A DNA stretch of 64,000 nucleotides from Rhizobium sp. NFR07. Its GTDB lineage: Bacteria > Pseudomonadota > Alphaproteobacteria > Rhizobiales > Rhizobiaceae. Below, piece by piece: positions 55,043-63,742 of this stretch. Made by a program: the position numbers and the translations under genes. Numbering within the stretch: position 1 is the stretch's first letter; the number at the start of each line of letters is the position of its first letter. Below the pieces are notes generated by a model, which saw only the letters and a list, made by a program, of their open reading frames with translations, was not told where the DNA came from and did not search any database. The stretch covers positions 62,001-126,000 of the forward strand of contig NZ_FOKM01000008.1 in NCBI RefSeq assembly GCF_900111905.1. Reading direction: 5' to 3'.

Positions 55043-56521
55043 ATGCAGGTTACCGAAACGCTCGCTGAAGGGCTGAAGCGCGAAATCAAGGTCGTAATCC
55101 CGAAGCAGGACATGGAGGCCGAGCTCAACGTTCGCCTCGCCGACGCCAAGGATAAGGTCCGTATCAACGGCTTCCGCCCCGGCAAGGTGCCGCTCTCGCA
55201 CCTGAAGAAGACCTACGGCAAGTCGATCATGGCCGACCTCGTCAACGAAATCGTTCGCGAGCGCCCGACCAAGATCCTGTCCGAGCGTGGCGAAAAGTCC
55301 GCGACCCAGCCGTCGATCTCGATGACCGAGGACGAAGCTGAAGCCGAAAAGATCCTGTCCGCTCAGGCCGACTTCGAGTTCACGCTGTCCTACGAAGTCA
55401 TCCCGCCGATCGAGCTGAAGTCGAACGACAAGATCACGGTCACCCGTGAAGTCGTCGAAATCGCCGACGAGGAAGTCAACGAGCAGATCCTCAAGATCGC
55501 TGAAAGCGCGCGCACCTTCGAAACCAAGAAGGGCAAGGCAGCCAACGGCGACCGCGTCACCATGAACTACCTCGGCAAGGTTGACGGCGAAGCCTTTGAT
55601 GGCGGCGCTGCCGAAGATGCCGAACTGGTTCTCGGTTTCGGCCAGTTCATCCCGGGCTTCGAAGACCAGCTGGTCGGCGTCAAGGCCGGCGACGAGAAGG
55701 TCATCACGGTCACCTTCCCGGAACAGTACCCGGCTGCGAACCTCGCAGGCAAGGAAGCCACCTTCGACATCACCGTCAAGGACGTGGCTGCTGCCGCTGA
55801 AGTCGAGATCAACGACGAACTCGCTTCCAAGCTCGGCATCGAATCGGTCGATCGCCTGAAGGAGATCGTTCGCGGTCAGATCGAAGGCCAGTACGGCAAC
55901 ATCACCCGCCAGAAGGTCAAGCGTCAGATCCTCGACCAGCTCGACGAGATGTACCAGTTCGACACCCCGCAGGGCCTGGTCGACGCCGAGTTCGATAACA
56001 TCTGGCGCCAGATCAACACCGATCTGCAGCAGTCGGGCAAGACCTTCGAAGACGAAGATACGACCGAAGAAGAAGCGCGCGCCGAATACCGCAAGCTTGC
56101 TGAACGTCGCGTTCGTCTCGGCCTGGTACTTTCCGAAATCGGCGAAAAGGCCGGCGTCGAAGTGACCGAGGAAGAACTGCAGCGCGCCCTCTACGCACAG
56201 CTGCAGCAGTTCCCTGGCCAGCAGAAGGAAATCCTCGACTTCTTCCGCAACACGCCCGGCGCTTCCAACTCGCTGCGCGCGCCGATCTTCGAAGAGAAGG
56301 TCATCGACAAGCTGCTGTCCGAAGTGAAGGTCACCGACAAGACCGTCAGCAAGGAAGAGCTGATGGCCGAGGACGAAGACGAAGCCTCCGACAAGCCGGC
56401 CAAGAAGAAGGCCGCTCCGAAGAAGGCTGCCAAGGCTGAAGCCGCAGAAGGCGAAGAAGCCGCAGCCCCGAAGAAGAAGGCTGCTCCGAAGAAGAAGGCC
56501 GCTGAAGACAGCGCCGAATAA
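55043..56521 (+). CDS. tig: Trigger factor
   Basis: The 492-residue product has the ribosome-binding signature [17 protein letters not shown], the FKBP prolyl-isomerase domain ([20 protein letters not shown]), and the C-terminal chaperone arms. A Lys/Ala/Glu-rich tail of about 50 residues ([16 protein letters not shown]) extends beyond the usual end; similar tails occur in rhizobial Tig. ATG 55043 is preferred to TTG 55037 and has AAGG upstream. tRNA-Leu lies before it and a terminator after. Confidence 0.95.
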   Translation: MQVTETLAEGLKREIKVVIPKQDMEAELNVRLADAKDKVRINGFRPGKVPLSHLKKTYGKSIMADLVNEIVRERPTKILSERGEKSATQPSISMTEDEAEAEKILSAQADFEFTLSYEVIPPIELKSNDKITVTREVVEIADEEVNEQILKIAESARTFETKKGKAANGDRVTMNYLGKVDGEAFDGGAAEDAELVLGFGQFIPGFEDQLVGVKAGDEKVITVTFPEQYPAANLAGKEATFDITVKDVAAAAEVEINDELASKLGIESVDRLKEIVRGQIEGQYGNITRQKVKRQILDQLDEMYQFDTPQGLVDAEFDNIWRQINTDLQQSGKTFEDEDTTEEEARAEYRKLAERRVRLGLVLSEIGEKAGVEVTEEELQRALYAQLQQFPGQQKEILDFFRNTPGASNSLRAPIFEEKVIDKLLSEVKVTDKTVSKEELMAEDEDEASDKPAKKKAAPKKAAKAEAAEGEEAAAPKKKAAPKKKAAEDSAE

Positions 56522-56541
56522 TCTTTTCGGATCGTGAATGA

Positions 56542-56575
56542 CAAAAGGCCGGGTCGGAAACGCCCCGGCCTTTTG
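56542..56575 (+). terminator. Intrinsic terminator of tig
   Basis: CAAAAGGCCGGG pairs with CCCGGCCTTTTG, 20 bp after the stop. Confidence 0.88.
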
Positions 56576-56648
56576 CGTTAGACACCAGCTTGAAAACAAC
56601 GCCGTAACTGGAGTTAATGTGATTATTGATCGCATTATCGGGGCGGCT

Positions 56649-56864
56649 ATGGAATTGGTGCATAACGAGCGGACGAAATATCTTGCTGCGGCGCTGGATC
56701 GCGCATCAACCGCGTGTTTGGCGGTTGGTGCGATAGGGCAATCTGCATCACTCATGTCACCCAACATCGACTGGATGGTCTTGACGGCCGTTGGCAGTTG
56801 GATTCTAGCGGCTTTGATATTACATTCTGCGGGTCGGATCGTACTCGGAGGTCTCAGGCCATGA
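56649..56864 (+). CDS. Small membrane protein (71 aa), first of a coupled pair
   Basis: The frame contains a helical segment (RASTACLAVGAIGQSASLM) and a clear membrane helix (VLTAVGSWILAALILHSAG). ATG 56649 is the best in-frame start, though its ribosome site is weak. The stop overlaps the start of the next gene in an ATGA, a sign of real coupled translation. No family is recognised. Confidence 0.5.
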   Translation: MELVHNERTKYLAAALDRASTACLAVGAIGQSASLMSPNIDWMVLTAVGSWILAALILHSAGRIVLGGLRP

Positions 56865-56989
56865 CATCCGCATACTTCTTCTTCTGGTATGTTTTGCCTC
56901 TGATTGTTGGTGCCCTCGGCTTGGCGATCGCTTTCTATTCCCGCTACCTGGAAAAAAAGACGCGCCCCAACCGTCATCCCGGCGAGTAA
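56861..56989 (+). CDS. 42-residue membrane protein, second of a coupled pair
   Basis: GGAGG lies 9 bp before the ATG, and the ATG overlaps the previous stop by four bases. The product is one long hydrophobic helix (YFFFWYVLPLIVGALGLAIA) with a basic tail (RYLEKKTRPNRHPGE), as in many inner-membrane micro-proteins. Confidence 0.6.
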   Translation: MTSAYFFFWYVLPLIVGALGLAIAFYSRYLEKKTRPNRHPGE

Positions 56990-57073
56990 ATCGTTTTCCC
57001 TCCGAAACCCCGCGACATTCCCCGCATCTCATGACATAAGGCAGGCCGAATTCTCCCAAGAAGACCGGCAGTC

Positions 57074-58696
57074 ATGATCCGCATCGAAAACATCAGCAAG
57101 TCGAACAGCCACCGCATTCTGTATATCGAGGCGTCCGCCGCGTTGAATCGCGGCGAGAAGATTGGTCTCGTCGGCCCGAACGGCGCCGGCAAGACAACGC
57201 TGTTCCGGATGATCACCGGCGGCGAGGTTCCCGACGAGGGACAGGTGTCGGTCGAGAAGAACGTCACCATCGGCTATTTCAACCAGGATGTCGGCGAGAT
57301 GTCCGGTGTCAGCGCCGTCACCGAAGTGATGGACGGGGCAGGGCCGGTCAGCACCGTTGCAGCGGAGCTGCGCGAACTCGAGGCAGCCATGGTCGATCCG
57401 GACCGGATGGACGAAATGGACGCCATCATCGAGCGCTACGGCGAGGTTCAGGCGCGTTATGAGGAACTCGACGGTTATGGTCTCGAAAGCCGCGCGCGCG
57501 AAGTGCTCGCTGGCCTCTCCTTCAGCCAGGAAATGATGGACGGCGATGTCGGCAAGCTTTCCGGCGGCTGGAAGATGCGCGTGGCGCTCGCCCGCATCCT
57601 GCTGATGCGCCCGGACGTGATGCTGCTCGACGAACCGTCGAACCATCTGGATCTCGAGAGCCTGATCTGGCTGGAGCAGTTCCTCAAGGGATATGATGGC
57701 GCGCTGCTGATGACCTCGCACGACCGCGAGTTCATGAACCGCATCGTCAACAAGATCATCGAGATCGATGCCGGATCGCTAAACTCCTACGCTGGCGACT
57801 ACGGCTTCTACGAGCAGCAGCGGGCGCAGAACGAAAAGCAGCAGCAGGCGCAGTTCGAGCGCCAGCAGGCGATGCTCGCCAAGGAAATCAAGTTCATCGA
57901 ACGTTTCAAGGCGCGCGCTTCCCACGCGGCCCAGGTCCAGAGCCGGGTGAAGAAGCTCGACAAGATCGAGCGCGTCGAGCCGCCGAAGCGCCGTCAGTCG
58001 GTCGCCTTCGAATTCCAGGCGCCGCCGCGCTCGGGCGAGGATGTGGCAAACCTCAAGGGCGTGCATAAGGCCTATGGCAGCCGCACGATCTATGACGGGC
58101 TGGATTTCTCCATCCGCCGCAGGGAACGCTGGTGCATCATGGGCGTCAACGGCGCCGGAAAGTCGACGCTGTTGAAGCTGATCGCCGGTTCGGCGGAACC
58201 GGACCAGGGCTCGGTCGCTATCGGCGCCAGCGTCAAGATGGGCTATTTCGCCCAGCATGCCATGGACGTGCTCGATGGCGAGCAGACCGTGTTTGAATGG
58301 CTGGAATCGGAATTTCCGCGCGCCGGGCAGGGCGCTTTGCGCACCCTCGCCGGGTGTTTCGGCTTTTCCGGTGATGATGTCGAGAAGAAGTGCCGCGTCC
58401 TTTCGGGCGGCGAAAAGGCCCGCCTCGTCATGGCGGCAATGCTTTTCGACCCGCCGAACTTCCTCGTCCTCGACGAGCCGACCAACCACCTTGACCTCGA
58501 CACCAAGGAAATGCTGATCAAGGCGCTTTCTGAATATGAGGGCACCATGCTCTTCGTCAGCCACGACCGCCATTTCCTGTCCGAACTGTCGAACCGCGTG
58601 CTGGAAGTCTCGGCGGACGGTGTACACCGCTATGACGGCGGTTACCGCGAATATGTCGAACGCACCGGCTACGAGGCGCCCGGTCTGGCGGCTTGA
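57074..58696 (+). CDS. ABC-F family ATPase
   Basis: The 540-residue product has two ABC cassettes and no membrane helices. The first has GPNGAGKTTL and LSGGWKMRVALARILL; the second has GVNGAGKSTLLKLI and LSGGEKARLVMA. An arginine-rich linker joins them (about residues 240-315). ABC-F proteins act on the ribosome E or A site or on stalled translation. The length suits the Uup/YbiT-like branch rather than EttA. The start is the first ATG of the conserved frame. Confidence 0.92.
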   Translation: MIRIENISKSNSHRILYIEASAALNRGEKIGLVGPNGAGKTTLFRMITGGEVPDEGQVSVEKNVTIGYFNQDVGEMSGVSAVTEVMDGAGPVSTVAAELRELEAAMVDPDRMDEMDAIIERYGEVQARYEELDGYGLESRAREVLAGLSFSQEMMDGDVGKLSGGWKMRVALARILLMRPDVMLLDEPSNHLDLESLIWLEQFLKGYDGALLMTSHDREFMNRIVNKIIEIDAGSLNSYAGDYGFYEQQRAQNEKQQQAQFERQQAMLAKEIKFIERFKARASHAAQVQSRVKKLDKIERVEPPKRRQSVAFEFQAPPRSGEDVANLKGVHKAYGSRTIYDGLDFSIRRRERWCIMGVNGAGKSTLLKLIAGSAEPDQGSVAIGASVKMGYFAQHAMDVLDGEQTVFEWLESEFPRAGQGALRTLAGCFGFSGDDVEKKCRVLSGGEKARLVMAAMLFDPPNFLVLDEPTNHLDLDTKEMLIKALSEYEGTMLFVSHDRHFLSELSNRVLEVSADGVHRYDGGYREYVERTGYEAPGLAA

Positions 58697-58834
58697 TCGC
58701 CGCAGGGCAATTCACCGCTTGGTGACCGGTCGTCGCATTGATGGTCGTTTTTCACTGATCAATACGGAGACCGAGCCATTGTTCGGCCTCCGAAGCCGGC
58801 CCAGATTTTCTCCATGACACAGGAGAAAAGGCTG

Positions 58835-59338
58835 ATGAATAAGAAATCGATCGCTGTTTCGTTGGGCTTGGCTGTTGCATTGAGCATCGCTGGCGCTCCC
58901 GCGTGGGCCGACAGTCCCAATCGAATGGTTGGTACATGGCGGATGGTTTCCGCCTATCTCGATCCCGACGGTGTCAGAAGGCCCGCTTACGGCCCGAGCC
59001 CGCACGGCTGGCTGGTCTTCACGGAAGAGCTGACATTCGTGGAGGTTCTGACCGATCCCCGCGTGCCGAGATTTGTCTCCGGTGTTCGGGGTGAGGGAAC
59101 CGATGCGGAGAACCGCGCCGCGATGGCGGGCGGCATAGGCTTTTTCGGTCGCTATAGTGTAGACGAGGACGGCAATTTCAGCGGCAACCGCGTCGAAGGC
59201 TCCACCTTTCCGAACTGGGTCGGCAGCGTCCGTACGCGAGACGATCTGCAGATCGTGGTGAGTGGTGACAGGATGACCGAAAACTTCCGCCGCCCCGAAG
59301 GCACCGAGGTGGAAATCATCTTCGAACGCGTCCGCTGA
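58835..59338 (+). CDS. Secreted lipocalin-like protein
   Basis: The 167-residue product has a Sec signal (SIAVSLGLAVALSIAGAPAWA) and a lipocalin-like domain: MVGTWRMVSAYLDPDG, YGPSPHGWLVFT and a late MTENFRRPEGTEVEIIFER. Such domains bind small hydrophobic molecules or have stress roles; no ligand is evident. ATG 58835 has AGGAGAAAAGG upstream. The stop abuts the stop of the convergent DUF4239 gene. Confidence 0.75.
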   Translation: MNKKSIAVSLGLAVALSIAGAPAWADSPNRMVGTWRMVSAYLDPDGVRRPAYGPSPHGWLVFTEELTFVEVLTDPRVPRFVSGVRGEGTDAENRAAMAGGIGFFGRYSVDEDGNFSGNRVEGSTFPNWVGSVRTRDDLQIVVSGDRMTENFRRPEGTEVEIIFERVR

Positions 59339-59339
59339 T

Positions 59340-60098
59340 CTATCGCAGCATTTCCGCCAGCGCGCGATGCAACGGCGCATCGGAGATCTGGATCAGCCCG
59401 CTGAAGGGCGAATCCATGTCGAGCACCAGATAGAGCGAGAAGGCCATCAGGAGCGCGGCGACGTTGAAGGCGACAAGCACGACAGCATTTTTCGGTGCAC
59501 GATACCCGAAGCTTGCGAAGATCATCGCAAGCCATGCGATCAGCATTCCGATGATCGGTACCGGGATCGTGCCTGCCTGCTGTTCGACGATCATCCAGCG
59601 GTGCTCGACGATCTGCCGGTATTGCTGCCGCAGGTCGCCGAGTTGCGCGGCCTGGTCTGCACCGGCGCCTTCCACCCCATTCAGCATCGTCCCGACAGCG
59701 TTGAGGCGGTCTTCGGCATCCGAGCGTCGGTGCTGAAGCGTGTCGTCGGCGCGGCTGGGATCCGTCAGGGCATGTTCGACATAGGTGACAAGAGCGCTTC
59801 GGACTTCCTCGGCGGCGGGCCCGTAGAATTCGAGAGAACGGTCGAACAGGATGATCTGGGTGGCGTAGGTATGCACATTCGTATCCAGCGACTCGAACGT
59901 GTTTTTCGACGAGTTCAGCATCAGACCGAAGACGAGTGAGGTCATGACGACGAAGATGTTGGCGACGAGCCGCACGACGGTGTTGGTCTCGTCGTCGCGA
60001 TGGGAGGCACGCAGGCGGGGATACAGGCTGACCGACGCGAGGGATACCGCACTGAGAAGCGCAAAGGTGATGACGCCGATGACGATTTCCGAAGCCAT
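59340..60098 (-). CDS. DUF4239/bestrophin-like membrane protein
   Basis: The 252-residue product has two N-terminal membrane helices, a long polar middle (SSKNTFESLDTNVHTYATQI, AEEVRSALVTYVEHAL) and two C-terminal helices, the DUF4239 plan, sometimes called bestrophin-like. Function is unknown. ATG 60098 is used; the upstream TTG is unlikely. Confidence 0.7.
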   Translation of the reverse strand: MASEIVIGVITFALLSAVSLASVSLYPRLRASHRDDETNTVVRLVANIFVVMTSLVFGLMLNSSKNTFESLDTNVHTYATQIILFDRSLEFYGPAAEEVRSALVTYVEHALTDPSRADDTLQHRRSDAEDRLNAVGTMLNGVEGAGADQAAQLGDLRQQYRQIVEHRWMIVEQQAGTIPVPIIGMLIAWLAMIFASFGYRAPKNAVVLVAFNVAALLMAFSLYLVLDMDSPFSGLIQISDAPLHRALAEMLR

Positions 60099-60278
60099 GA
60101 ACGGCAATCCTTGATCAGCCGCAAAGCCAGTGCTTTTGCGTAGCCGAGACCTGATGGCTCCGCAAGCCGCATTGCAGGTCTCGATATTTCCGCGAGGAAA
60201 ATGCCTTGATCGATCCGGGCTCGCCTCTAGCTAGGCCTGAGGAGGCCTTGGGAGGAGAAAACAGGGCGATGTCTAAGT

Positions 60279-60764
60279 ATGGTTTTTCATATGTCGATTT
60301 TGCCGGGATTTACCGGACTAGTGATTTTGTGTGCCGCGTTGGCAGGATGTACGATCCCGGCGGATACGTCGCGCGTGGTCGGGGAGAACTCGACCGTCTC
60401 GGCAGCAAGGAACGAGTTGGTCGGTCTCGACGAGGATGACGTGCGCATGTGCGCGGGCTTTCCGAGCGCCAGCAGCTCGACGGCCGATGGCGGCTCCATC
60501 TGGGCTTATCGACGTGACATGCCGCGTGGAAACTGGAATGTCGTCAATCCGTCGTTCACGCTGTTCGGTTCCATTCCCGCCGTCAACACGTCGCGAAGCG
60601 GCTCGTCGGGCGGCAATTGCAGCACCCAGTTTCGTTTCGCAGAGGGCAAGCTCAAGCAGGTGGAGTTTGCCGGCGACAACAATACGGCGACCGACATCAA
60701 CGGGCTGTGCGTGAGCATGGTCGATAATTGCGTCGTGTACGCCCGAAATCAGAAATCAAGATGA
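60279..60764 (+). CDS. Small secreted lipoprotein
   Basis: The product of about 160 residues has a signal and lipobox (VILCAALAGC), then NELVGLDEDDVRMCAGFPSAS and a Cys-containing C-terminal half. I recognise no exact family, though short lipoproteins with this RMCAGFPS stretch occur in rhizobia. The start is not certain: ATG 60279 and 60291 are in frame, while the strong GGAGGAG at 60251 faces an out-of-frame ATG at 60269. A terminator follows. Confidence 0.65.
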   Translation: MVFHMSILPGFTGLVILCAALAGCTIPADTSRVVGENSTVSAARNELVGLDEDDVRMCAGFPSASSSTADGGSIWAYRRDMPRGNWNVVNPSFTLFGSIPAVNTSRSGSSGGNCSTQFRFAEGKLKQVEFAGDNNTATDINGLCVSMVDNCVVYARNQKSR

Positions 60765-60775
60765 TGGGAAAATCA

Positions 60776-60802
60776 ACGAGCCGCGCAATGCGCGGCTCTT
60801 TT
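60776..60802 (+). terminator. Intrinsic terminator after the lipoprotein
   Basis: GAGCCGCGC pairs with GCGCGGCTC around AAT, followed by TTTT. Confidence 0.85.
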
Positions 60803-60824
60803 CATCTGATGCGTCTAGTCTGTC

Positions 60825-61202
60825 TCAGCGGCAGACGCGGATGGATTCCATGTGCCAGCCGCCGTCATAGGCATTCGGCACGCGCCGGTCTTCGAACCAG
60901 CAGCGCGGTGGTGGTGGCGGCGGGGGCTCGACATAGCGCGGGCCGCCATTGGCGAGCGCACCGCCGATCAGGCCGCCGATGACGCCGGCAGCCAGGCCGC
61001 CGGCAATCACGCCACCCTTGTCGCTGTGGTGATGATGGTGGCGGCGTTCCTCGCGCCAGCGGGGCGGTGGTGGTGGAGGTCCGCGGCGATCCCAATGCGG
61101 GCGGTGTCCGTCATAATATTGCGCCATGGCGCTGCTGGTCGGTGCGAGCGCGGCGCTGACGAGCATTACGGCGGAGAGCGCGGAAAGAGCAGTCTTCTTC
61201 AT
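60825..61202 (-). CDS. Secreted Pro/His-rich glycine-zipper-like protein
   Basis: The 125-residue product has a Sec signal (LSALSAVMLVSAALAPTSSAMA), a proline run, a His-rich stretch (RRHHHHHSD) that could bind metal, then a glycine-zipper-like helix (VIAGGLAAGVIGGLIGGALA) and a second proline run before a Cys pair. Proteins of this shape are common in rhizobial envelopes. No activity is known. Confidence 0.7.
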   Translation of the reverse strand: MKKTALSALSAVMLVSAALAPTSSAMAQYYDGHRPHWDRRGPPPPPPRWREERRHHHHHSDKGGVIAGGLAAGVIGGLIGGALANGGPRYVEPPPPPPPRCWFEDRRVPNAYDGGWHMESIRVCR

Positions 61203-61346
61203 CGAAAGTGTCCCTGGGCGCCGGCCTTACGCGGCGCTTCGATGCGACACAATGCATCCGTCCGTGTTAACGGAACTTGAACGATATCGCTGTGGCTGGA
61301 GGCGCTTGTCCTTTCGCCACAGCGCGGATCGAGCCGGGATGCGGCT

Positions 61347-61685
61347 TCAGTCGTGTATGGTATAGGTGCCCATCTTGCAGAGATCCTGGCTATCCTCGAG
61401 GTTCTCGTAACCCGATTCCTCGGTGAATTCGAAGCGCAGATCATACTCACAGACACGACGACCATCGGCGATGGTGATCTTGACGCTCTCTCCCGGCTCG
61501 AGAACGTCCTTGCCGAACACGTCTTCCTCCCAATCCTCGACGCCGGTGGGTGAGGTGTAGAAGCGCTCAAGCGTCGCATCTGTCTTGTTGACGAGGTTGA
61601 ATACGAGATCTTCCGCGCGGCCGGCGGTGGAAGACAGAAGAATTGCCGCAAGCGCGCCCGCGGCAATGGATGCGGATCTGATCAT
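61347..61685 (-). CDS. Small secreted hypothetical protein (beta-sandwich type)
   Basis: The 112-residue product has a signal peptide (AAGALAAILLSSTAGRAED) and a mature domain of about 90 residues (LVFNLVNKTDATLERFYTS, then EYDLRFEFTEESG) with two cysteines. The strand-rich pattern suggests a small beta-sandwich. I recognise no named family. Confidence 0.65.
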   Translation of the reverse strand: MIRSASIAAGALAAILLSSTAGRAEDLVFNLVNKTDATLERFYTSPTGVEDWEEDVFGKDVLEPGESVKITIADGRRVCEYDLRFEFTEESGYENLEDSQDLCKMGTYTIHD

Positions 61686-61780
61686 GGTGAAGCCCTCCCT
61701 GTCCGATCTTGGACAGGATGAGTATTAGCACCGTCTTTTTAAGCGGCAATCCGACCGTGGATTCATGATGAATCGCGATA

Positions 61781-62416
61781 TCATGCCTGTTGTTTGGCCT
61801 GCATTTCGGTTGCCGCCTCGTCATCCTTTTCGGTCGCGCGCCGATAGGCATCTCGCAGCGCGAGCCGGCCGAAATATTGCTCGAAGGCGGGACGCTTCTC
61901 GATCGATCCGAATTGCAGGCCCCAGCCGATCTGCGAGCCGACATACACATCGGCCGCCGAGAATTTTTCGCCGGCAATGTATGGATTTGCCCTGACTGCG
62001 AGTTCCAGGGCGTCCATCACGTCGGCGTAACTTCCGTAACCGACCATTCGCTCCCGGCCCGGGGGAACCTCGAAGCCGAGCGCTCGGTTGCTCACGGCGG
62101 CCTCCAGCGGGCCGGCGGCGAAGAACATCCAGCGATAATAATCGGCGCGATCGGCGGCCGCCGGGGCGAGACCTGCCTCCGGAAAGGCACTGGCCAGGTA
62201 GGCGCAGATGGCGGCGCATTCCGTCACGATCCGCTTGCCATGCAGGACCGTCGGAACCTTGCCCATCGGGTTGAAGGCCTTGTAGCCATCCGACTTCATC
62301 GTCGTGCCGAAATGCAGGATCTCGGTCCGGTAGGGCGCGCCCACCTCTTCCAGCATCCAGCGCGCGATGCGCCCGCGCGAGAGCGGGTTTGTATAGAACA
62401 CCAGATCATCTGCCAT
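61781..62416 (-). CDS. Glutathione S-transferase family protein
   Basis: The 211-residue product has the thioredoxin-fold half (FYTNPLSRGRIARWMLEEVG, KVPTVLHGKRIVTE) and an all-helical half with AADVYVGSQIGWGLQFG. The serine in PLSRGR lies where GSTs place the catalytic residue. ATG 62416 is preceded by AGGAGG at 7 bp, fixing the start. Confidence 0.88.
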   Translation of the reverse strand: MADDLVFYTNPLSRGRIARWMLEEVGAPYRTEILHFGTTMKSDGYKAFNPMGKVPTVLHGKRIVTECAAICAYLASAFPEAGLAPAAADRADYYRWMFFAAGPLEAAVSNRALGFEVPPGRERMVGYGSYADVMDALELAVRANPYIAGEKFSAADVYVGSQIGWGLQFGSIEKRPAFEQYFGRLALRDAYRRATEKDDEAATEMQAKQQA

Positions 62417-62507
62417 ACATCTTCCTCCTGTGATCGCCTTTGTTTTGGAGCGCTGGGCGATACATTCAAGATGGACAGCAAGATGAGGCGTGAAACCGTC
62501 GGCTCTA

Positions 62508-62957
62508 CTACAGCGGCTTGCGGTACTGGATAAAGCCCGGGGCAACGGCGACGCGGTCATAGAGTCGGCGCGCCGCATCGTTCTTCTCCTGGGTCAGCCA
62601 GTAGAGACGGCCGGCATTCTTGTCGCGCGCCAGAAGCGCGACCTTCTCGATCAGCGCCTCGCCCACGCCGCGGCCGCGCTGGCTCGAATCGACATAGAGA
62701 TCCTGCAGGTAGCAGGTCGTGTCCGGCAGCCATGTCGAACGATGGAATAACGCGTGCACAATGCCCACCAGCTTGCCATCGTCGAAGGCCCCGAGCGCAT
62801 GCATCGGTTCCGCATCGTCGTGGAAACGCGACCAGGTAATGTCATACTGCTCTTTCGGCAGTTCCGATTCATAGAAGCCGATATAGGCCTCGAACAGCGG
62901 CTGCCACGCCTCGCGGTCGGACTGCGTCAGAGGACGAATTACAACACCAGCGGCCAT
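62508..62957 (-). CDS. GNAT-family N-acetyltransferase
   Basis: The 149-residue product has RPLTQSDREAWQPLFEAY, CYLQDLYVDSSQRGRGVGEAL as the acetyl-CoA signature and RLYWLTQEKNDAARRLYDRV. The close match of the middle motif marks a standard GNAT; substrate unknown. ATG 62957 has AAGGAG upstream. Confidence 0.9.
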   Translation of the reverse strand: MAAGVVIRPLTQSDREAWQPLFEAYIGFYESELPKEQYDITWSRFHDDAEPMHALGAFDDGKLVGIVHALFHRSTWLPDTTCYLQDLYVDSSQRGRGVGEALIEKVALLARDKNAGRLYWLTQEKNDAARRLYDRVAVAPGFIQYRKPL

Positions 62958-63107
62958 TGAGGCATCTCCTTGAAACGTATAGGCGACAACATGCCAATAT
63001 ATTCCATCACCCTTCAATGCCGAAACCGCAGTTGAGGGAGAATGTTCACCGGCTGATGCTAGGAAGAGCCGGAATTGTCGGCTCGCGGGGCTCCATTGCC
63101 GGAAGAT

Positions 63108-63680
63108 ATGATCGTCAGGGAATCCCGTGGTCTGCACCTTTTAATGGCGTTGCTTTGCACAGCCTTGCTCGTTGTGCTGCTGCCATCGAGCTTCAAGACA
63201 CTGTCGGACGGCCAGTTTTCCGGCGGAGATATCGTGTTGCCGGCATTCACGGCGCTGCTTGTGTGCGGTGTGCCGCTGGGGCTGAGGGTTGCCTGGCGAC
63301 GAGACGTGGTGCTTGTCGCATTCAAGCGGGGACTATTTTGCCCGCAGCTTCATCCGGAGGTCATTCCCTGGAGCTGCGTGGAAAGTGTAACCCTGAGCTA
63401 CATCGGCAAGGGTACGGGCATCCGCCTTGTCTTTACCGCCGAATTCGAGACGAAGCTGCGCATGAATCGGCTGATCCGCTTCTTTTTCATGATCGACAGT
63501 TTGATCGGGTTGAAGGGCAGATATGTCAACGGATTGCATGATCGCAGCGACAAGGCAGTCGTCCATGCCATCGACGACTGGATTCGCTATGAGACAAGGC
63601 AGGCGCCAAAGCCACGCTATCGGCCGGGGCCGGTCGACGCCGTGCTGCTTTTCCTCGGTGGACGCAACTGGATCGGATAG
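63108..63680 (+). CDS. Membrane protein of unknown function
   Basis: The 190-residue product has two early hydrophobic helices (LLMALLCTALLVVLLPSSF and VLPAFTALLVCGVPLGLRV) and a soluble C-terminal half with a beta-rich look (DVVLVAFKRGLFCPQL, SVTLSYIGKGTGIRLVF), perhaps a PH-like domain. No family is recognised. ATG 63108 is used; a TTG at 63075 is also in frame. Confidence 0.6.
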   Translation: MIVRESRGLHLLMALLCTALLVVLLPSSFKTLSDGQFSGGDIVLPAFTALLVCGVPLGLRVAWRRDVVLVAFKRGLFCPQLHPEVIPWSCVESVTLSYIGKGTGIRLVFTAEFETKLRMNRLIRFFFMIDSLIGLKGRYVNGLHDRSDKAVVHAIDDWIRYETRQAPKPRYRPGPVDAVLLFLGGRNWIG

Positions 63681-63690
63681 CACGGGAACG

Positions 63691-63717
63691 AAAAACGGCG
63701 GGATTTGCGTCCCGCCG
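63691..63717 (-). terminator. Minus-strand terminator of icd
   Basis: Read on the minus strand, CGGCGGGA and TCCCGCCG pair and run into TTTTT. Confidence 0.88.
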
Positions 63718-63742
63718 CTTCGGTAGTCCGGAGAAGGCAGGC

